A stretch of 64,000 nt of DNA from Erythrobasidium yunnanense (GCA_001600175.1 BCJC01000008.1:746781-810780); one strand, 5' to 3'. Counted from the stretch's first letter, positions 50,455 through 63,802 are shown. Program-made: numbers and translations. Notes: a model not told the origin generated them from the letters alone.

Positions 50455-51328
50455 ATGATTCTGTCGAGTCCACTGCGCAAGGCAGCAGGGACAATAACAA
50501 CGACGAGCAGCAGTCACAGCAGCAGCGAGAGGAGCAAACGACCGCGTTCCGTCTCGCCAGAACGGCAGCAGCCAGTGAGCTGAAGCAGAAGCTGGAACTG
50601 ATGGATATTGGACAACATGTTCTGATGCGTATGATGTGATGTGCTAACAGCGTAAAAGACCCCAACTCGTTCTCGGCCGTACCCACTCATTTCAGCAACA
50701 GCAGCGTCCCCTGCAACCGCACTCTTCGCCCTTTCCGTCCATGTACGCCGTCCGCTCCTCCCTCTCAATGGCTGTCGCGAACGCAGCACCGCAAGCTCCA
50801 GATACAAGAATGGTCTTGGACTATGAAGACGGCTTCTCCGCAGGACACTCGGGGAAGGATACTCCCAAAGGCTCCTTTACATCACTAGATAGTAGGAAAG
50901 CTCTTGCTTCCAAGCAATGTGTCACGGACGGGACAGCCTACGATCTGGCCATGTCTCTGTCGATGCTAGTGGATGAACCGCCGTCTGGAATTCAACAGCA
51001 TATCTATACACCACCTCAATCTCCAACAAAACATTCTCTCTACTCGTGTACGCCAGCCAACTCAAGCACTTCGGATATATCTCCAGATACACCTCGACGC
51101 TTCGATCACACCCTTTCATCCTTTTCTTTCCATGCTTCCTCTATACAACAGGAAGATGACTCTAATGATGGCTTGAGCCAACATAGTAGGCATCAGACGC
51201 CCCGAAAGATGGCTCTCCCGCCGTCGCCTACCCGTAAGAAATTTCGCATGGGTTACAAGAAGGGTTGCATAGATTGCGAGACAAGGGTCGCTGGACATCA
51301 TTCTCACATAGAATACGACTACACTTAG
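50455..51328 (+). CDS. Disordered protein with C-terminal Cys/His motif
   Basis: Exons 50455-50574 and 50651-51328 join in phase, 265 aa. Most of the chain is low-complexity Ser/Pro/Gln (SPERQQPRKRPQLVLGRTHS, YTPPQSPTKHSLYS) with several SP/TP sites. The last 30 residues are different and look conserved: RKKFRMGYKKGCIDCETRV then AGHHSHIEYDYT. A short FxMGYxxxCxxCxxxxxGHxxH tail motif of this kind is, to my recollection, found at the C-terminus of several fungal regulatory proteins; I cannot name the family with certainty. The Cys and His could bind one zinc. Probably nuclear or cell-cycle related, by inference from SP/TP sites. Confidence 0.65.
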
Positions 51329-51548
51329 ACCTTGCACACATGAACCCTCGGTAATAAGATAGAATACCCTCTACGTTCGTCACCACCATCCAGTCAGTCA
51401 CACAGTAAAAGCAGGAAATCATCAGTTTCAGTGTAGTCAATCAGACAAGGATAGATCAAATTACTTTCACAGCTGTATCATATTAGCTAGTTCTTACAAG
51501 GTATGGCGCCAAAGACTCCAATCCAAGAACGCTATGTCTTTGCTTCTC

Positions 51549-54500
51549 TCATGAAGCATACGGAATCTTGTTTTGGAAGTACTGCAAGTGTGCGACACAT
51601 CGTGTTAGTTTCTGCTGCTTCGGATGTGCTCAATTTCGTGAGACCGCTCACCTGGAACCGATCGTAGACGATGCTCATCGCGTTCTCGCACGCATTATCT
51701 ATGACTCCTACCATATACTTCGCTGCTTCGCGCTCTGACAGTTCCGGTCTGAATCGTTCTCGCAGCCGGACCATGGTACCTTCGCCTTTGAAGCTTGGAA
51801 GATCAGTAGCCATCATGAGCCGGCAGGTGGATACGACATCCTCCACGTAGGCGCGAGACGATAAGAAAGCTTTAACGGTCAATTCGCAGAATTGGCGGTA
51901 CCCTTGCGAAGTTTTCCCACCCATCAGGGTGATCATTTCGTGCGTAAGCTTGAACGAGTTGGGCTCAAATTTGATACCCTAAGAAGATGATCCAATTAGT
52001 AAGACTAGAATGAGCGAGACCAGGTATACTATTCTGCTCACTCCGGGCCCAATATCGAACAGAAATCCGAAGTCTGCATGTAAATAGCAATTAGCGCGGT
52101 GGATATCCACGCGCAACACATTTTTTGTGCGTACCGATATGCGTGATTCGGCCTTCCCCGTCTATCATGATGTTTCCGTTGTGACGATCTTTGATTTGCA
52201 GGATATAACAGAGGACAGAGTAGGCGGCCATACTCTGTATAAAGTTGTTTCGAGCACGCTGGAAGGCGATACTCTCCGTTGCACCGAATTGAAAGAGGTA
52301 GAATTGGGTGAGATCGTTGATCTTCGCTCGCCCCATCTCGTCTCGAGAAGTAGCATTTGGCACGACGTCGATAATGCCAGTCTAGTATCGTGAGATCAGC
52401 TTCACGTTCTCGTCCTGTATACCCAAACTTACTCCTGGGCCCGTAGCTAATACTTTGTAAGGCTGGACTTGCAAGTCAAGTCCAAAGACGTTGAACATAT
52501 TCTTGAACTGAGCGATGACCTGCATAGCAAGAACATCTTGACGACAGTCGTCTCCAACCTTAAAGATAGCAGATAGCTTGCTCTCCTGCACTTTCGTACG
52601 GGCCTGAGCCGACTGTCCGCCTTGCAAACTTGGAAAGCCTTCATCGAGGCCCCCGTCCTGACCGCCGTCAGCGGTGTGCTCTCCTCCGGCATCAGCGATA
52701 GCCTGTGACGAGTACTCCTGATCCATCTCCCGAGAAACCTTGAACGTAGCCATAAAAGGCGTCTTTGCGTGCGATTGCAGGGGTCGACCCGAATGCCGAT
52801 CGATATCGACTACTTTCCCTTCAGGATGTGATGGTAGGTAAACTCCCTTTTCAACCTTGATCTTTGCCATTTCCTCGTCTATCTTCGCTTTCTTCTCGGG
52901 TTTAGTCTTTTTCACGAAAGGCATAAGCTTGCGAGATATAGATGTGACTTCATTGAAGAACCCGAACTCCTTCTCGTAGAAGTCCTTTGCGTCACCAGAC
53001 AGAGACGAGACGATGAGGTCCACCATCCTCTCAAAAATGTCTTTATCCGGATCAGGCACTTCCGCGAGATCGTCCTTGAAACAGTTCGCTTTCATATTCC
53101 AGATCATCTGATGACAGAAGAGTTGCGAAATCTTTGACGTCTCGAATACGAAACGTTCCATGTAATCTGTTATGCAAGGAAGAAAGGTCAATGCTGCGAC
53201 TTGTGCTCGAGAGCTAGGCACCCACTAAGAGGATCTGTACGAAGGGCTTGCACGACCTGGGGAACGTAGAAGAAAATAAGATCGACTGGGTGCTGCTCCA
53301 AAGTGCGCATTGCATATTGCAGTACGAGCGGCTCAGTGTTGAAGGGAGGAAGGAAGAATCGTAAGACCTGAACCGGGGAGACCGCTGCCCAGTAGACAAG
53401 GTGCTAAAGTAGATGTCAGTCAAGGCTTGGTGTGGTAACTTGCACACTTACGCCGAGAAGGGGCCGCGTTTGTGAGCTTATCTGTGAGCCCAAAAAGATA
53501 TGCAGAGCTTCAGGCACTTGCGATGCCTTGGCAGGGTCGGCCATGATCAGTCGCTTGACTTCCGAAGCTACCGCTGTGGACTGGAATCTGTCGTTCATGA
53601 GGACCGCCAGCTTTGGATTATGGGCCCAGGCAGTTCGAACGCAAGCGGTCCAGCCGGTCTGAGTACGCAATATTAGTCTCATGTTCCACTCATTTTTGCG
53701 GATACCTTACCTCTGCTAGAGACCGTATAGTCTGGTTGACAGGATCGGTTCCCTTCTTGCTATCTGACAATGGATTGATCCAGACCGCAAGCCTTTGTAA
53801 CTCGCTTTCAAGATGGATGAGCAGCAGTTGTTGCAGCTGTTTGTGGCTTTGTGTCTTGGCATCGATGCCATCTGAAAGTTACTATGGTTAGACAGCATAG
53901 TAAAACACGACAGGTACGCACTTATGAGCGACATGGTCGCGTGATCGCGACTGCTTAGATGAGCAGCAGGGTGAGGGACGTCCTGATTCACCACGGTGAT
54001 AAGACGTTGTATAGCCAGCATGTCCTCCTGTAATTGAAGTCTGTCTGACCCGTACGACCATGTCGGCTTCTCCTCAAACCAACTTAGCGCTCCGGCATAA
54101 AGAAGGCTTCTGTAACGACGCTCTAGAGCAGCCTCGAGGTATGTACTGTTCAGAACAGAGAACCCCAAGGTGAGCAGCTTCATCCGTAACTCTCTGCACA
54201 GCGGGTGCTTGCCCCAAGTCTTGAAGCGCTGCAAAGACCTAATAAGGGTGCGCAAACAGCCCAAGACCAGTGCTCGATCTCGGTATCTGTACGCTTGAAA
54301 GCGACTTGACAGGAATTCCAGCAGATATCGGTGAGGCAGCAGGATAGCGCGGACGGTCTTGAATGCTTTGCCGATAGCTTTGATGTCTGTTGCTGAATAC
54401 TCAGTCTTTGAGTTAATAGGATCCTCGGCCCTGAAGACCGCAAAGCTTTCAGCCTTGTGTGCAAACTGCCTAAGGGATTTTTGACCCACTTCAGCAATAT

Positions 54501-57500
54501 GGAAAACAGCCCTCTTCTTCGACGTATAGACCATCCCCACGCAAGATTCAGGTCAACCATAAGTTTAGACTCAACGTCTGCTCTTTTGTCGACAAGCCAT
54601 GCCCAGACTTCCACGCCCAAGTGCATAGCTGAGGGATTGACAGCGTGTACTGGTATGAAAACAACTTCGCGAAGTAGCTGGTGATCGAGCTCTTCTTTCG
54701 CCAGAATGACAGCCGCTGCTCTGTATAGCAGTGGGCGCAATTCCTCGCAGGAGACCGAGCGAGTGCGCTTGCGTAGAGTTTCAGAGACCTCTGCCAGCTG
54801 ACTCTTTAGCGCATTCACGTGATGTACATCAGCTGAGCCGGCTCCTCCACCTGAAGAGGCACAATGGTCAGGGCCTGCAGTGGTTACGATTACCAGATCA
54901 CCTACCCAAATCTATCAGAGTCTTGGCTTCCGACCCATAGGTGTGACGTGTGCCAAAAGCGCTGGCAAAGGCGCTGGTCGTATCCGCCTTCCAGCCGCCG
55001 TAGTTCGGTAGTCCGGCTAGATTGAAGTCAGCATCAAAGTATTGCCTTTGTCGGAATGTCTTCTCACCTTCTCGAGCAGACTGCGGCATCATTCTCGCAA
55101 CTTCCACTGCAACAGCTTTGCCCATACCAGAATCAGCTCGCAGCTCGATTGATTGATCGACATCGAGATAGTCTTGCAGCAGTCCGATCATCTCCAGTGG
55201 TGATGCTGCTAGGGCTGAGCCCAGCCAGCTCTTACTGTGTCGGTACAATGCAGAGAGGATTTCATTTCGACCTTCGTAATCGCCAACCAGGGTTAAGGTG
55301 ATGCCGGCCAGCTCGGAGGTATAGGAGTACTTGGGTGAGTACTGCACGGAGGTCAGTATCTTGAGGTCTAATTTGTAATATCAGTCTCACCTCCGTGCTA
55401 TATTCGCTTTCGCAAGCATCTCTCAGCAGCGTAAGCGACTCGAGAACCACTCTGATGAGAACAGCATCGCATAGGAGCACAGGAAAGACTGAGAATACAG
55501 CATCCAAGGACCTTATGGCCACGCTTCTTGTCCTGAGAGAGGAAGACGAGCACTGAATCACCATATTTTTGAGACTGTCTGCAATGCTCTGCTTGACGGC
55601 GTGACGGCGAACTCGCTGGCCAAAAGATCTTGTGAACGCATCGGTGACCTGAGGAGCAATGACCGCATCAGTGGGTAACGACAGGCGTGCACGACTGTGT
55701 GAGTAGCTTACCTTGTCTGCAATTTCCTGTAGCGGACTTAGCAAGGGCGATGCGTTCACCCCCTCGTTTCCGAAGTAAGACAGCATAAAGGAAGGGTCTC
55801 CAAGCTCCGCGCGCATGCATTCCAGTCTGGCTACTGAGAGCAGCAGGACCACTTGTGGATACGACAAAGTTCGAAGCGCTATTGCGCCTGTGAGAGGAAT
55901 GTACGCGGATAGTTCAGATCGCAAATGTTCGGCAGACTGGAGGGATAAGGTATGTAAGCTCTGATCGTGATATTTGCTGGACAATGAGAATGCGATTCAC
56001 CTGCCCGTGCTCTCGTCTCAAGATCGGGTTGTATTCCAGCTCCGTCTCTACGTAGTTCAGCGGCGTGCCGCGCAACAAGCAAGGTGTCTTGCTGGCAATA
56101 CTCTTCAGGGCAGTGCGATGCAGATCTGTCTCCACATGGCTTGGGTTCGTTAGACCGAGGGCCACGGCTACGAACCAAAGATTCCGGAAGAGGAGTACCA
56201 TCTCGTCATCGGCATCGTAGTGAGGATGGTATGATGGGAGGGCTATAAGACTCTCGATCAGTGAGAGGGTGTCAAGAAGTTGCGCTAGAATGCTCCGCAT
56301 CTCTTCGGTACCCAATCGGACAACCCCTCTAGCGGGCAAGCTTTGGTCCACGAAGAGAATGAGAAGCTGTCTCATCTGTATGTTGCAATATTCGCCTGAC
56401 TTTGCGATGTTCGAAGCCATCTTGCTGTGAGCTGCAAAAATAGCATGGCTGCTTGTCTCGCCTTCGCTAACTTTGACGCTCTTGGAAAAGTCAGCCAAGG
56501 CTTTGACAGTTTCCGTGTACATCTCTTTGCCGGCCTTCGGCGCGAGCTCCGCGATGCATGCCAGAATTACGCTCTCCAGAGCCGCATCACCCGAGCCGAT
56601 GCGCTGGAGAAGCATACTTAGGGCAAGCTTTGTAATGTCGTCCTGCTTGAAGTGCGTTGCCAGTATCGCCACTGCATGCAGCAAGGAGCAGGAAATGAGA
56701 AGCCTTTCTTCTGGCGAGCGATTTGCCATATGTGTCGCTGCTCGCGGACTGTCATGATGCTCAATGCCATTTGGCGGCGAGTGAGGCGTAACGAAGGATG
56801 ATCCTGTGTCTCCGCGCGAACTAGGCAGTAGATTGAGGAAAGAGTAAATGACCGAAAGAGCCATGTCTTTACGCTCCAACACTTCGATACAGCTAGCAAG
56901 AGTGTTGGCCGCCAGTACAAGCACAGAGGAAGCAGCGGTAGCGTCGCTAGCCAGTATGGGTATAGGAGAGGTGATGAAGCGGCGGAGATGGGTGATGCTG
57001 GGCTCCGCTAGATCGGGATAGCTAAATCGATCGGACAGGATTTCAGTATGGTAGGCATACATCATGTTTCAAGCTGCTGCCACTGACCTATGTACGAGTG
57101 CTTCGATGCTCTGCAGAGCAGCGCGCTGAATAGGTTCGGCGTATACTGTCGATCTATCGGACAGTAGCGTATGAAGGAGACTCAGATGGTCACTATCCAG
57201 CGACGTCGCGATGCACAGTACTGTTGCCGAGAGCTGTGTCCCATTCAGAAAACGACTACTTAGTCCGCCGAATGACGAGACATGTTCAGCAAGCGTTCAC
57301 CCACCAAATTTGCTGCCACTATATCTAATTCGTAGTTCTCGGGTGCAATTTCCTCATCGCGTTCCAGAGAGGCCAGAGACCTTCGGAGTTGCGCATTCGT
57401 CGATTGCAGGATCTTCGCAGATAGTGCACTATCCAGCTCGGATTCTTGTAGGGTCACTTGACCGCTGACAATCTGGCGCCAACTCTCGTCGAGTGATTGT

Positions 57501-58477
57501 GGCTTCTTGAATAAAAGCCCGCATGCCATCGCTTGCAATATGCCAGCATCGCACTTGTCAACGAGTTCTGCAGACATGGGCGTATTCTCCGCTTCATATC
57601 TAGCCAGAATAACAGAGACATGCCTGCCTTCGCTCGAAGAGTGTGTGAATGAGCCTTGCAATACTTCTTTGACATAGTTGTGAACCGATGTTTCTAGAGG
57701 CTCGAGTGCAGGAAGACCGAGTTCTAGATATGCTGCATTCCAGACGCCTTGACAGGTTGTGAAAGCGCGGTAGATGCCGTGTATGCAGGGCAGAAGGTGC
57801 TCTACAATGCGGCTCACTGAGCGTGAGGCAAGGAGATCAGCTCAAGGAAAGGTAGGCCTAGATTGGTGGGCATACCGTCTGCACTCCCCAAGGCATCCTT
57901 CAAGTCCGCATACGTTTGAAAAAGGGATGCAATGACTTCTTTGCTATCTTGAGCATTTGCTGTAGATATACCTATGGTAGCCTTGGCAAGCGCATAAGCC
58001 AGCTGATCCGATATGAGCCATCTGGCAGTGCGGCCTGCAGCATTCAGAACGAATCACATCAACCGACTACCCCGAAAGCGTTGTTAGCTAATGCGACTTG
58101 CCCTGAGCGCCGAGACACCGCTCAATTGAGATGTCGTGGAGCCGTGCCAGCATATTGAGGACGACTTGGGCATGCTCTCCTGATGCACCATGGTCTGTAG
58201 AGCATTGCGTGTCGGTGTACCGGGCTAGAGCTATCAGAGCGTTACATCGGGCCAGGGAAAGTGACTGTTTTCCAGAAAGAGTCGTATCTGGATCTTCCTC
58301 GTCATCGTCGAAGCCAAATCTCTCGAGGATACTATCATCCTCATCTTGATGGCTACGGCCAGAGCCCTCTTGCCCTTGCGACCAGGATACGGCGAGCTCG
58401 CTGAGGATGGCCTGGTGCAGATTGAAGTCGAAGCTGCAGAGGGACGCCGACGATGAGCAATCAGGTTCGCAGCACAT
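51549..58477 (-). CDS. STT4: Phosphatidylinositol 4-kinase STT4 (PI4K alpha)
   Basis: A large multi-exon gene with about 15-20 exons; I traced only the main blocks. STT4 makes PI4P at the plasma membrane. The N-terminus is MCCEPDCSSSASLCSFDF then NLHQAILSELAVSW. Long helical-repeat segments run through 58000-53700. The lipid-kinase unique and catalytic parts are clear: LSAIFKVGDDCRQDVLAMQV, FNVFGLDLQVQPYKVL, ARNNFIQSMAAYSVLCYILQ, IKDRHNGNIMIDGEGRITHI, then DFGFLFDIGPG, LTHEMITLMGG, FCELTVKAFLSSR, IVYDRFQYFQNKIPYAS at the stop. The end IPYAS fits the family. Introns separate ITHI from DFG. Gene length fits about 1900-2000 aa. Confidence 0.93.
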
Positions 58478-58721
58478 TGTTCTGTTCAGCTTGCCTATCC
58501 ATTGCACTCAACAGGCAAGCTTCGACGGATGCGAACGAAGTCAAGGGCCGGCGTCATCGGAAATAGCATGTATACTTAATTGCTGACAACAGCTAGATAT
58601 GCTACAAGATCGTGAACCTCTAGCCTCATCCTCATCCGCATTGGGGAGTACTACCTCCTGGGCGTGCTCTTTCCTCCAGACGCCAAAATCCACGATAACA
58701 TACCGTCTTGGGCGAAGGTAG

Positions 58722-60206
58722 CTAATCATCATCGTTGAACGGGTTTCGAACATACTCTACGTCACTATCATCGTCGCTATCTTGTGCAGTCTTTGTTCGC
58801 TGTTGCGGCTGTTGTTGTAACGAGGTCGCCGAGACCTGAGGTTGAGATTGCTGGCCTGCAGCACCTCCAGCAGCACCTGGTATAGCAGTGGGCGAAGAAG
58901 CATCCTTGGGACTGTCGAGCAGGGATATAGTCTGTCGGGGTAGCATTTGCACTTTTGCCGGCGAAGAGCCTATCGTATTACTGCCGACTTTTGAGAGGGC
59001 GGATGGAGACGATGAATATGCTGCTGTAGCGCTCGTAGCCGTACCCGTGGCGAGGTTGGGAGATCTTGCGAAGCCTGATTCGCCGGCGGATATTCCTGAA
59101 TTGTTGTTCATGCGGATCGGCTGCGTGGGCGTGGCATTGACGTCTGAGTCGCTACGGAGGCTCGAAAGAGGCGGAGGTGGACTCCTGCTATAATCGATCA
59201 TAGCACTCTCCCTCATGCCTGGCGACTCTGCACGAACAGCGTCCCTTGGGCTCATTGGCCTGGCTGGCGGATTCGTGCTGTTATTGCTGTTATTCTGCCA
59301 AGGAGCAGGTATAGAGGGCAAAGTGAATTTGCCGAATGTGATAGGCCCGCTAGCAAGGCCTCGTGTATCTCCTTGTTGAGATGTCCCTTGGGAAGTGGCA
59401 CGCTGCTGCTGCTGCTGCTGCTGAACTTGGGCGTACTTATCTTTGGCTTTCGACATGAGGGAAGTGAATGTCTTCTTGCCAGCTATCAAGGAAAGTCAAG
59501 TCAGCTACACTGCGCTTTACTGCCAATTCACGAGTCTAGACTTACTATCCGCAAACTTGTTGAACTGCTCCGCCAGCTGATCGAGCTCATCTCTACCTTG
59601 TCCTCTGTTGTCCTGCGAGTTTCCAGAGTACCCTGGTAGATGCATAGTAGTTGTCGGACCGGTTGCTTGGCCCGACCTGCTGTTGCGCTGCCTTGGGACG
59701 TAATTCAAGGCGGAGTAGTCTATCTCGTTGTTGCTATCCACATTCTGACCAGCATTGCGGTCGTCGTGCGGCGCTGTTCCCAAAGGTCTGCCGTATGCTT
59801 CTTGATGTTCCCTCTCCATCTGTGCCATAAGCTCTCGTGCGTATGCCTCGTCCGATACGAGCTGAGCATCGCGAGCAACAGAGTGATCAGAGCTGTTTCG
59901 GGTGCCAGAGTTGTCGCTCATTTCGAGCAGCGCCATGGAAGCGGCGTCGGCATTTCCACCGTGAGCAGCCAGGACTTCGGTGATGACTGGGCATGCATGT
60001 CAGGTCAATATCTTCGCGTGCATGTAGGCAAACGCACTGGCTTTGTCCAGCGCTGGGAATGCAGCCTGAAGCATGGTCGCTGGGTCATCATTCTGGGCAG
60101 GTTCGGCAATCACAGGCGCAGGACCTTCTCTCGTCGTTGTCGTTGTCGTCGCAGGATCAGGAGCGGGCGCATCTGTAGCTTCGCTTTGCTTAGACGGTGC
60201 TTCCAT
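58722..60206 (-). CDS. CUE-domain protein, Cue5-like
   Basis: Exons 60206-60038, 59986-59546 and 59482-58722, 456 aa. CUE domains bind ubiquitin; Cue5 and Tollip act as receptors linking ubiquitinated proteins to autophagy. The domain is at the start: DPATMLQAAFPALDKAIITE, VLAAHGGNADAASMALLEMS, with the MxxAFP and LL motifs. A helical part follows (AYARELMAQMEREHQEAYG, LDQLAEQFNKFADTGKKTF, SLMSKAKDKYAQVQQQQ). The rest is Ser/Pro/Gln-rich with an acidic end (DDSDVEYVRNPFNDDD). VEYV could serve as an Atg8-interacting motif; that is inference. Confidence 0.85.
59403..59423. repeat. CTG triplet repeat encoding polyglutamine
   Basis: Seven CTG triplets (CAG on the coding, minus strand) encode the Gln run of the CUE protein. 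A coding microsatellite that may vary in length. Confidence 0.8.
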
Positions 60207-60645
60207 GCTCGATGAGTCGGTAATAGAAATACAGCGTCTGAATAGCTATCTAACTAGATAGGGCTGATATCTAGACTGGCTACCTTGCTCTACACTGATG
60301 TAAGTGCTGTGCAATTGGGCCGCTTTCCATATCCTGCTCGCGCCAATGGCGCATCCTCCATCCGTGAAACTCTCCCGTTTCTGCATAGCTCCCTGTTCCT
60401 CGACTCGCATGCCCTGGCTATGCTTGCTACACTTCCTGATATCTATCCTTATGGCCTGTTGAGGCTTTGCCTGCCAGCTTGCCGTTGCACCTTGCTGTGT
60501 CACGACCTCGAGGGTCTTCGCACCCTCAGATCTAGTCAACCTCCAGACTCATTGTAGTACGTGTAGAGAAGAGTGTTCGTGTGCGCTGGCGTTGCTTGCG
60601 AACGGAGTGTGTGTTTACGCCAGCTTTGTCTGCGCAAATGAGCCG
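60207..60645. other. Intergenic, about 440 bp
   Basis: Upstream of the CUE gene and downstream of PCC1, both on the minus strand. ORFs on both strands here have no features. Confidence 0.5.
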
Positions 60646-61035
60646 CTACGTAGCTCCCACTTCGACTCCGGCATCGTGCAATGGCCCAGAAGCGACGATG
60701 CTGCTTCCTGCATCTTTCTTGTTAGGGTCAAATGCGTCCAGGGTCGCTGCTACGAGCTCGAGGTCGGATAAGAGATGGTCAAGGGCTACCCTTGCCTGTC
60801 TGACGGAGACGGCTGTGATTGAAGCATGGAGGATATTGTTCTGAGTGGATAATTCTCTGGATACGCTCTCTTTACGCAGGATGGCATCTACTGCGATGGC
60901 TCTTCTGCACATTTCTGCGTGCTCGCTGGATCCAAACGGGACGGCGATGGAGCTGTGAGGATAGCGTTAGCTTTGGATCATACGACGATACGTTGCTGCT
61001 TGCATTGTGTGCCGTTTTGCATCCATCGTGGTCAT
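60646..61035 (-). CDS. PCC1: EKC/KEOPS complex subunit PCC1
   Basis: Best model: exons 61035-60992 and 60952-60646, 116 aa, separated by a 39-bp intron containing a GCTAAC branch-point-like sequence. PCC1 is the dimerising subunit of KEOPS, which makes the t6A modification on tRNAs. The core is well conserved: SIAVPFGSSEHAEMCRRAI, VDAILRKESVSRELSTQNN, ITAVSVRQARVALDHLLSDL and LVAATLDAF. A short low-complexity tail ends GVEVGAT. The first exon (MTTMDAKRHTMQAAT) is the least certain part. It is divergent from shugoshin, with 116 bp between the start codons. Confidence 0.85.
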
Positions 61036-61151
61036 TCTTTGCGACTTTCCTTTCCTCAGGAATTGGTTAAGACCATGCCCTCGACTTTGTCTGATCTCAA
61101 ACAAGAAGAAGAAGAAGATAATCCATTGACCATCATCGAGGTGCTTCTACC
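61036..61151. promoter_or_regulatory. 116-bp bidirectional upstream region, PCC1 / shugoshin
   Basis: All promoter elements of the two genes must lie in, or overlap with, these 116 bases. It contains a GAA repeat (GAAGAAGAAGAAGA around 61104-61117). No TATA box stands out. Confidence 0.5.
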
Positions 61152-63665
61152 ATGACCACCCGCCGGATGAGCGGGCTCCTTGCTGCTGCTGGCCCTGCTG
61201 CTCCCGCCCTCCAAGAATCGCTGGACGCTTTCAAGCGCAAGCACGTATCCCAGAACAAGGAAATCATACACAAGAACAGCGGATTGATGCGGTGCATTGC
61301 TATTACTAACCTTCTACGCGAAATCACCCTCTAATTCCACGATGTTTTGCCTTGTTTACCGTCATGATTCCAGCTCAAACTCCGACCTCTCAGCAAAGCT
61401 AGCAGGCTTACAAGAAGAGTTGATGGCTGCAAAAGCGGAAAACCTAGAACTGGCCGCCGCGAACTGCCAACTTACAGCAAAACTCGATGTTCTCCGGGCT
61501 CAGCTCAAAGAAGCTCACGAGGAGATCCGCAAAAACCAGTTTACCGCGCTCGCACTCCCGCCGGGGCATGCTGACGTGAGTCGCATACATCTTACGAACC
61601 TATAGAGCTCGCGTTTGACCTATTCCACAGACTTTCAAAGCTACACTCGATGCCGTGGTAGGGCAACTTCAGAACATGCAAGCGCTCTACGCTGCATCAA
61701 GCACTCCAGATTCATCTTCAAGAACATGTAAGCAATACTTTTCTCCATCGGACCGGCTTGTGCTTGACGAAACCATCCGCAACTAGATCACCCAATCTCC
61801 ATTCCAACTTCTCCAGAGTCGCAACTTGGGCAGAGTACTAGTGCATCACCGATACCTTCCACGTCCAATGACATCTCCCAAGCTTCCTCCAATATGGCGA
61901 ACAGGCCTCGCTCATCAACAGCGATAGTATCGGCCCCTCCGGATCTGTCGCTCATCTCAGAAGGTTCGCAAGAACCAAGCCTGAGTAGCTCACAGGCAGG
62001 ATATATCCCATACGACGACTACTACGCTATGGACGAGGATGAACTGCAGGAAGAGTGTGACCCGGCCGATCGGGCACCAAGCCCAAGCACTAGGTTGGAG
62101 CGGACTCCATCGCCACAGATAGAGATACGACGGTCACCCAGCCTCTCGCCTACGCCTTCTCCGCCATCGATACCGCCGAGTGCATCAAGTATAAGCGAGA
62201 CAGCAGCTCGACAATCGAGGCGGCGGAACTCGGGTGTCCTACCACCTCCACCTCGAGACCTAGCTCAGAGAAAGGCGAGAAGAGACTCGATATCGGCAGC
62301 ACCAGCTATGGAGGTGCCGGAAGCGCCAAGTCCACCTCCCAAACAACCTTCGCTGCTGGCTCAGCTAGGCATGTCGCCAGAATCTTTGTCGCTCAACAGC
62401 ATAGAGGATCTCTCCGTGCGGAGAATTAGAGAGAACTCTCCTACTCTAGTCTTGCAAGAAGCTACCCCGCCTGCTCCTCCAGAAAAGCTTCAAACAGCCC
62501 TGTCCGACCTAACGCGGACGGTGCGAGCTAGCTCAAGTATAGAGTCGTTGGACATGCAGGCTGCTTCTGGCGGATTGCTCGCACCTACTGCTGTGAGCCA
62601 ACGGAATATAAGCCAAAGAAGCAGAAATATAGCCTCGAAGCCTGCTGGATCAGTAGAAAGTAATGCGAAAACGCAAAAGAAGGGACCTTTGGTTGGTGCG
62701 ATGCAGGGAAGGCCGGTCTCGACATCGTTGATCTCCCTCAATGGCAATATCGTCCCAGAGGGAGAGAGTTTGAAGCAGAGCAAAGAGACACCCGCAGCGC
62801 CCACCACGTCCGAACCAGGAAAGCCTAAAATTCGTCGTCAAGGGAGCGCCATCCATCGCAGATTGAGCTCAAAGTTATCAGAGCCAGGTATCCAGTCTCT
62901 TGCGGCAGTGACTCCAGAAGCATCTGTATGCAGTGGTGCTTCTTCCGTGCTCGATGTTGGCGATCGCACTACTCGTGCTCGTTCTACTACACCCGAAATG
63001 GAGCCACCGTCTATTACTAGTGTACTGCAAGATATCAGCCCGGCGTCCTTGCCGCAGCAATCTGCTGCTGCCGTCGAGTATCCAAAGGCTTCGAAAGGGA
63101 AGAACGCAAAGGACAAGGCATCAGCGGGAAGCATTATCAAGCGACGAGTGAACAGAGAGAATGTAGCTGAAGAAGCTGCTGTTCCGACGCGACCCGGTTC
63201 AAGGAGCATTGCTAAGGATGGGACTGTGAAAGCAAAGGAGCCAAAAGGTTTGGAAACACAGTCGCAGGAGACAGGGTCAGAGACCAGCACTACGTCGCTA
63301 TCTGAATCACAGGAGAATTCCGTTCGCGGTGCAGCAGCAGACGCTGGCGTACGCGAAGGTCGGCGTGCTCGAGGCGCAGTCAACTACCAAGAGCCGAGTT
63401 TACCGAAGTGTGTGGTATCAGCTGTTTATGACCTCTCTCTAGCTGATCGTGCTTTGTCTTCTGAAAATGCAGGAAGATGCGAGCCCCAGCGGGCTATGTT
63501 CCGACCATCAAGACAGTGGCTTCTACACGAGGTCAGCATCTGCCAGTTCCTGCAGTAGCTAGCGGTGTGCGCCGAAAGAGCAGTCTTGAGGCCATGACTG
63601 GGAGACCGCAAGATAGTCGGCGGCATAGTACTTCAGAGGGAGACGAGAGCGATGGGTGTAATTAG
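61152..63665 (+). CDS. SGO1: Shugoshin
   Basis: Exons 61152-61291, 61374-61575, 61631-61727, 61787-63407 and 63473-63665, 750 aa. Shugoshin protects centromeric cohesin with PP2A and assists biorientation. The N-terminal coiled coil is ALQESLDAFKRKHVSQNKE, IIHKNSGL, LAGLQEELMAAKAENLELA and LDVLRAQLKEAHEEIRKNQ, the PP2A/MEI-S332 region. The long middle is Ser/Pro/Thr-rich with many SP sites. The C-terminal SGO motif spans the last intron: AVNYQEPSLPKKMRAP, the family basic motif that binds phosphorylated H2A. The end is a short acidic tail. Confidence 0.88.
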
Positions 63666-63802
63666 AGACTGATATGCTGTCTGCGCTAGAAGGGAAGCAA
63701 TGACCGGGTGTTGTTGTGCGAATCTCAGATCAACTTGACAATTTCGTCTTCCTTGGACCGTCACCAACTAGCCTTGAAACAGAACCCAGCTCGACGTTTA
63801 CG

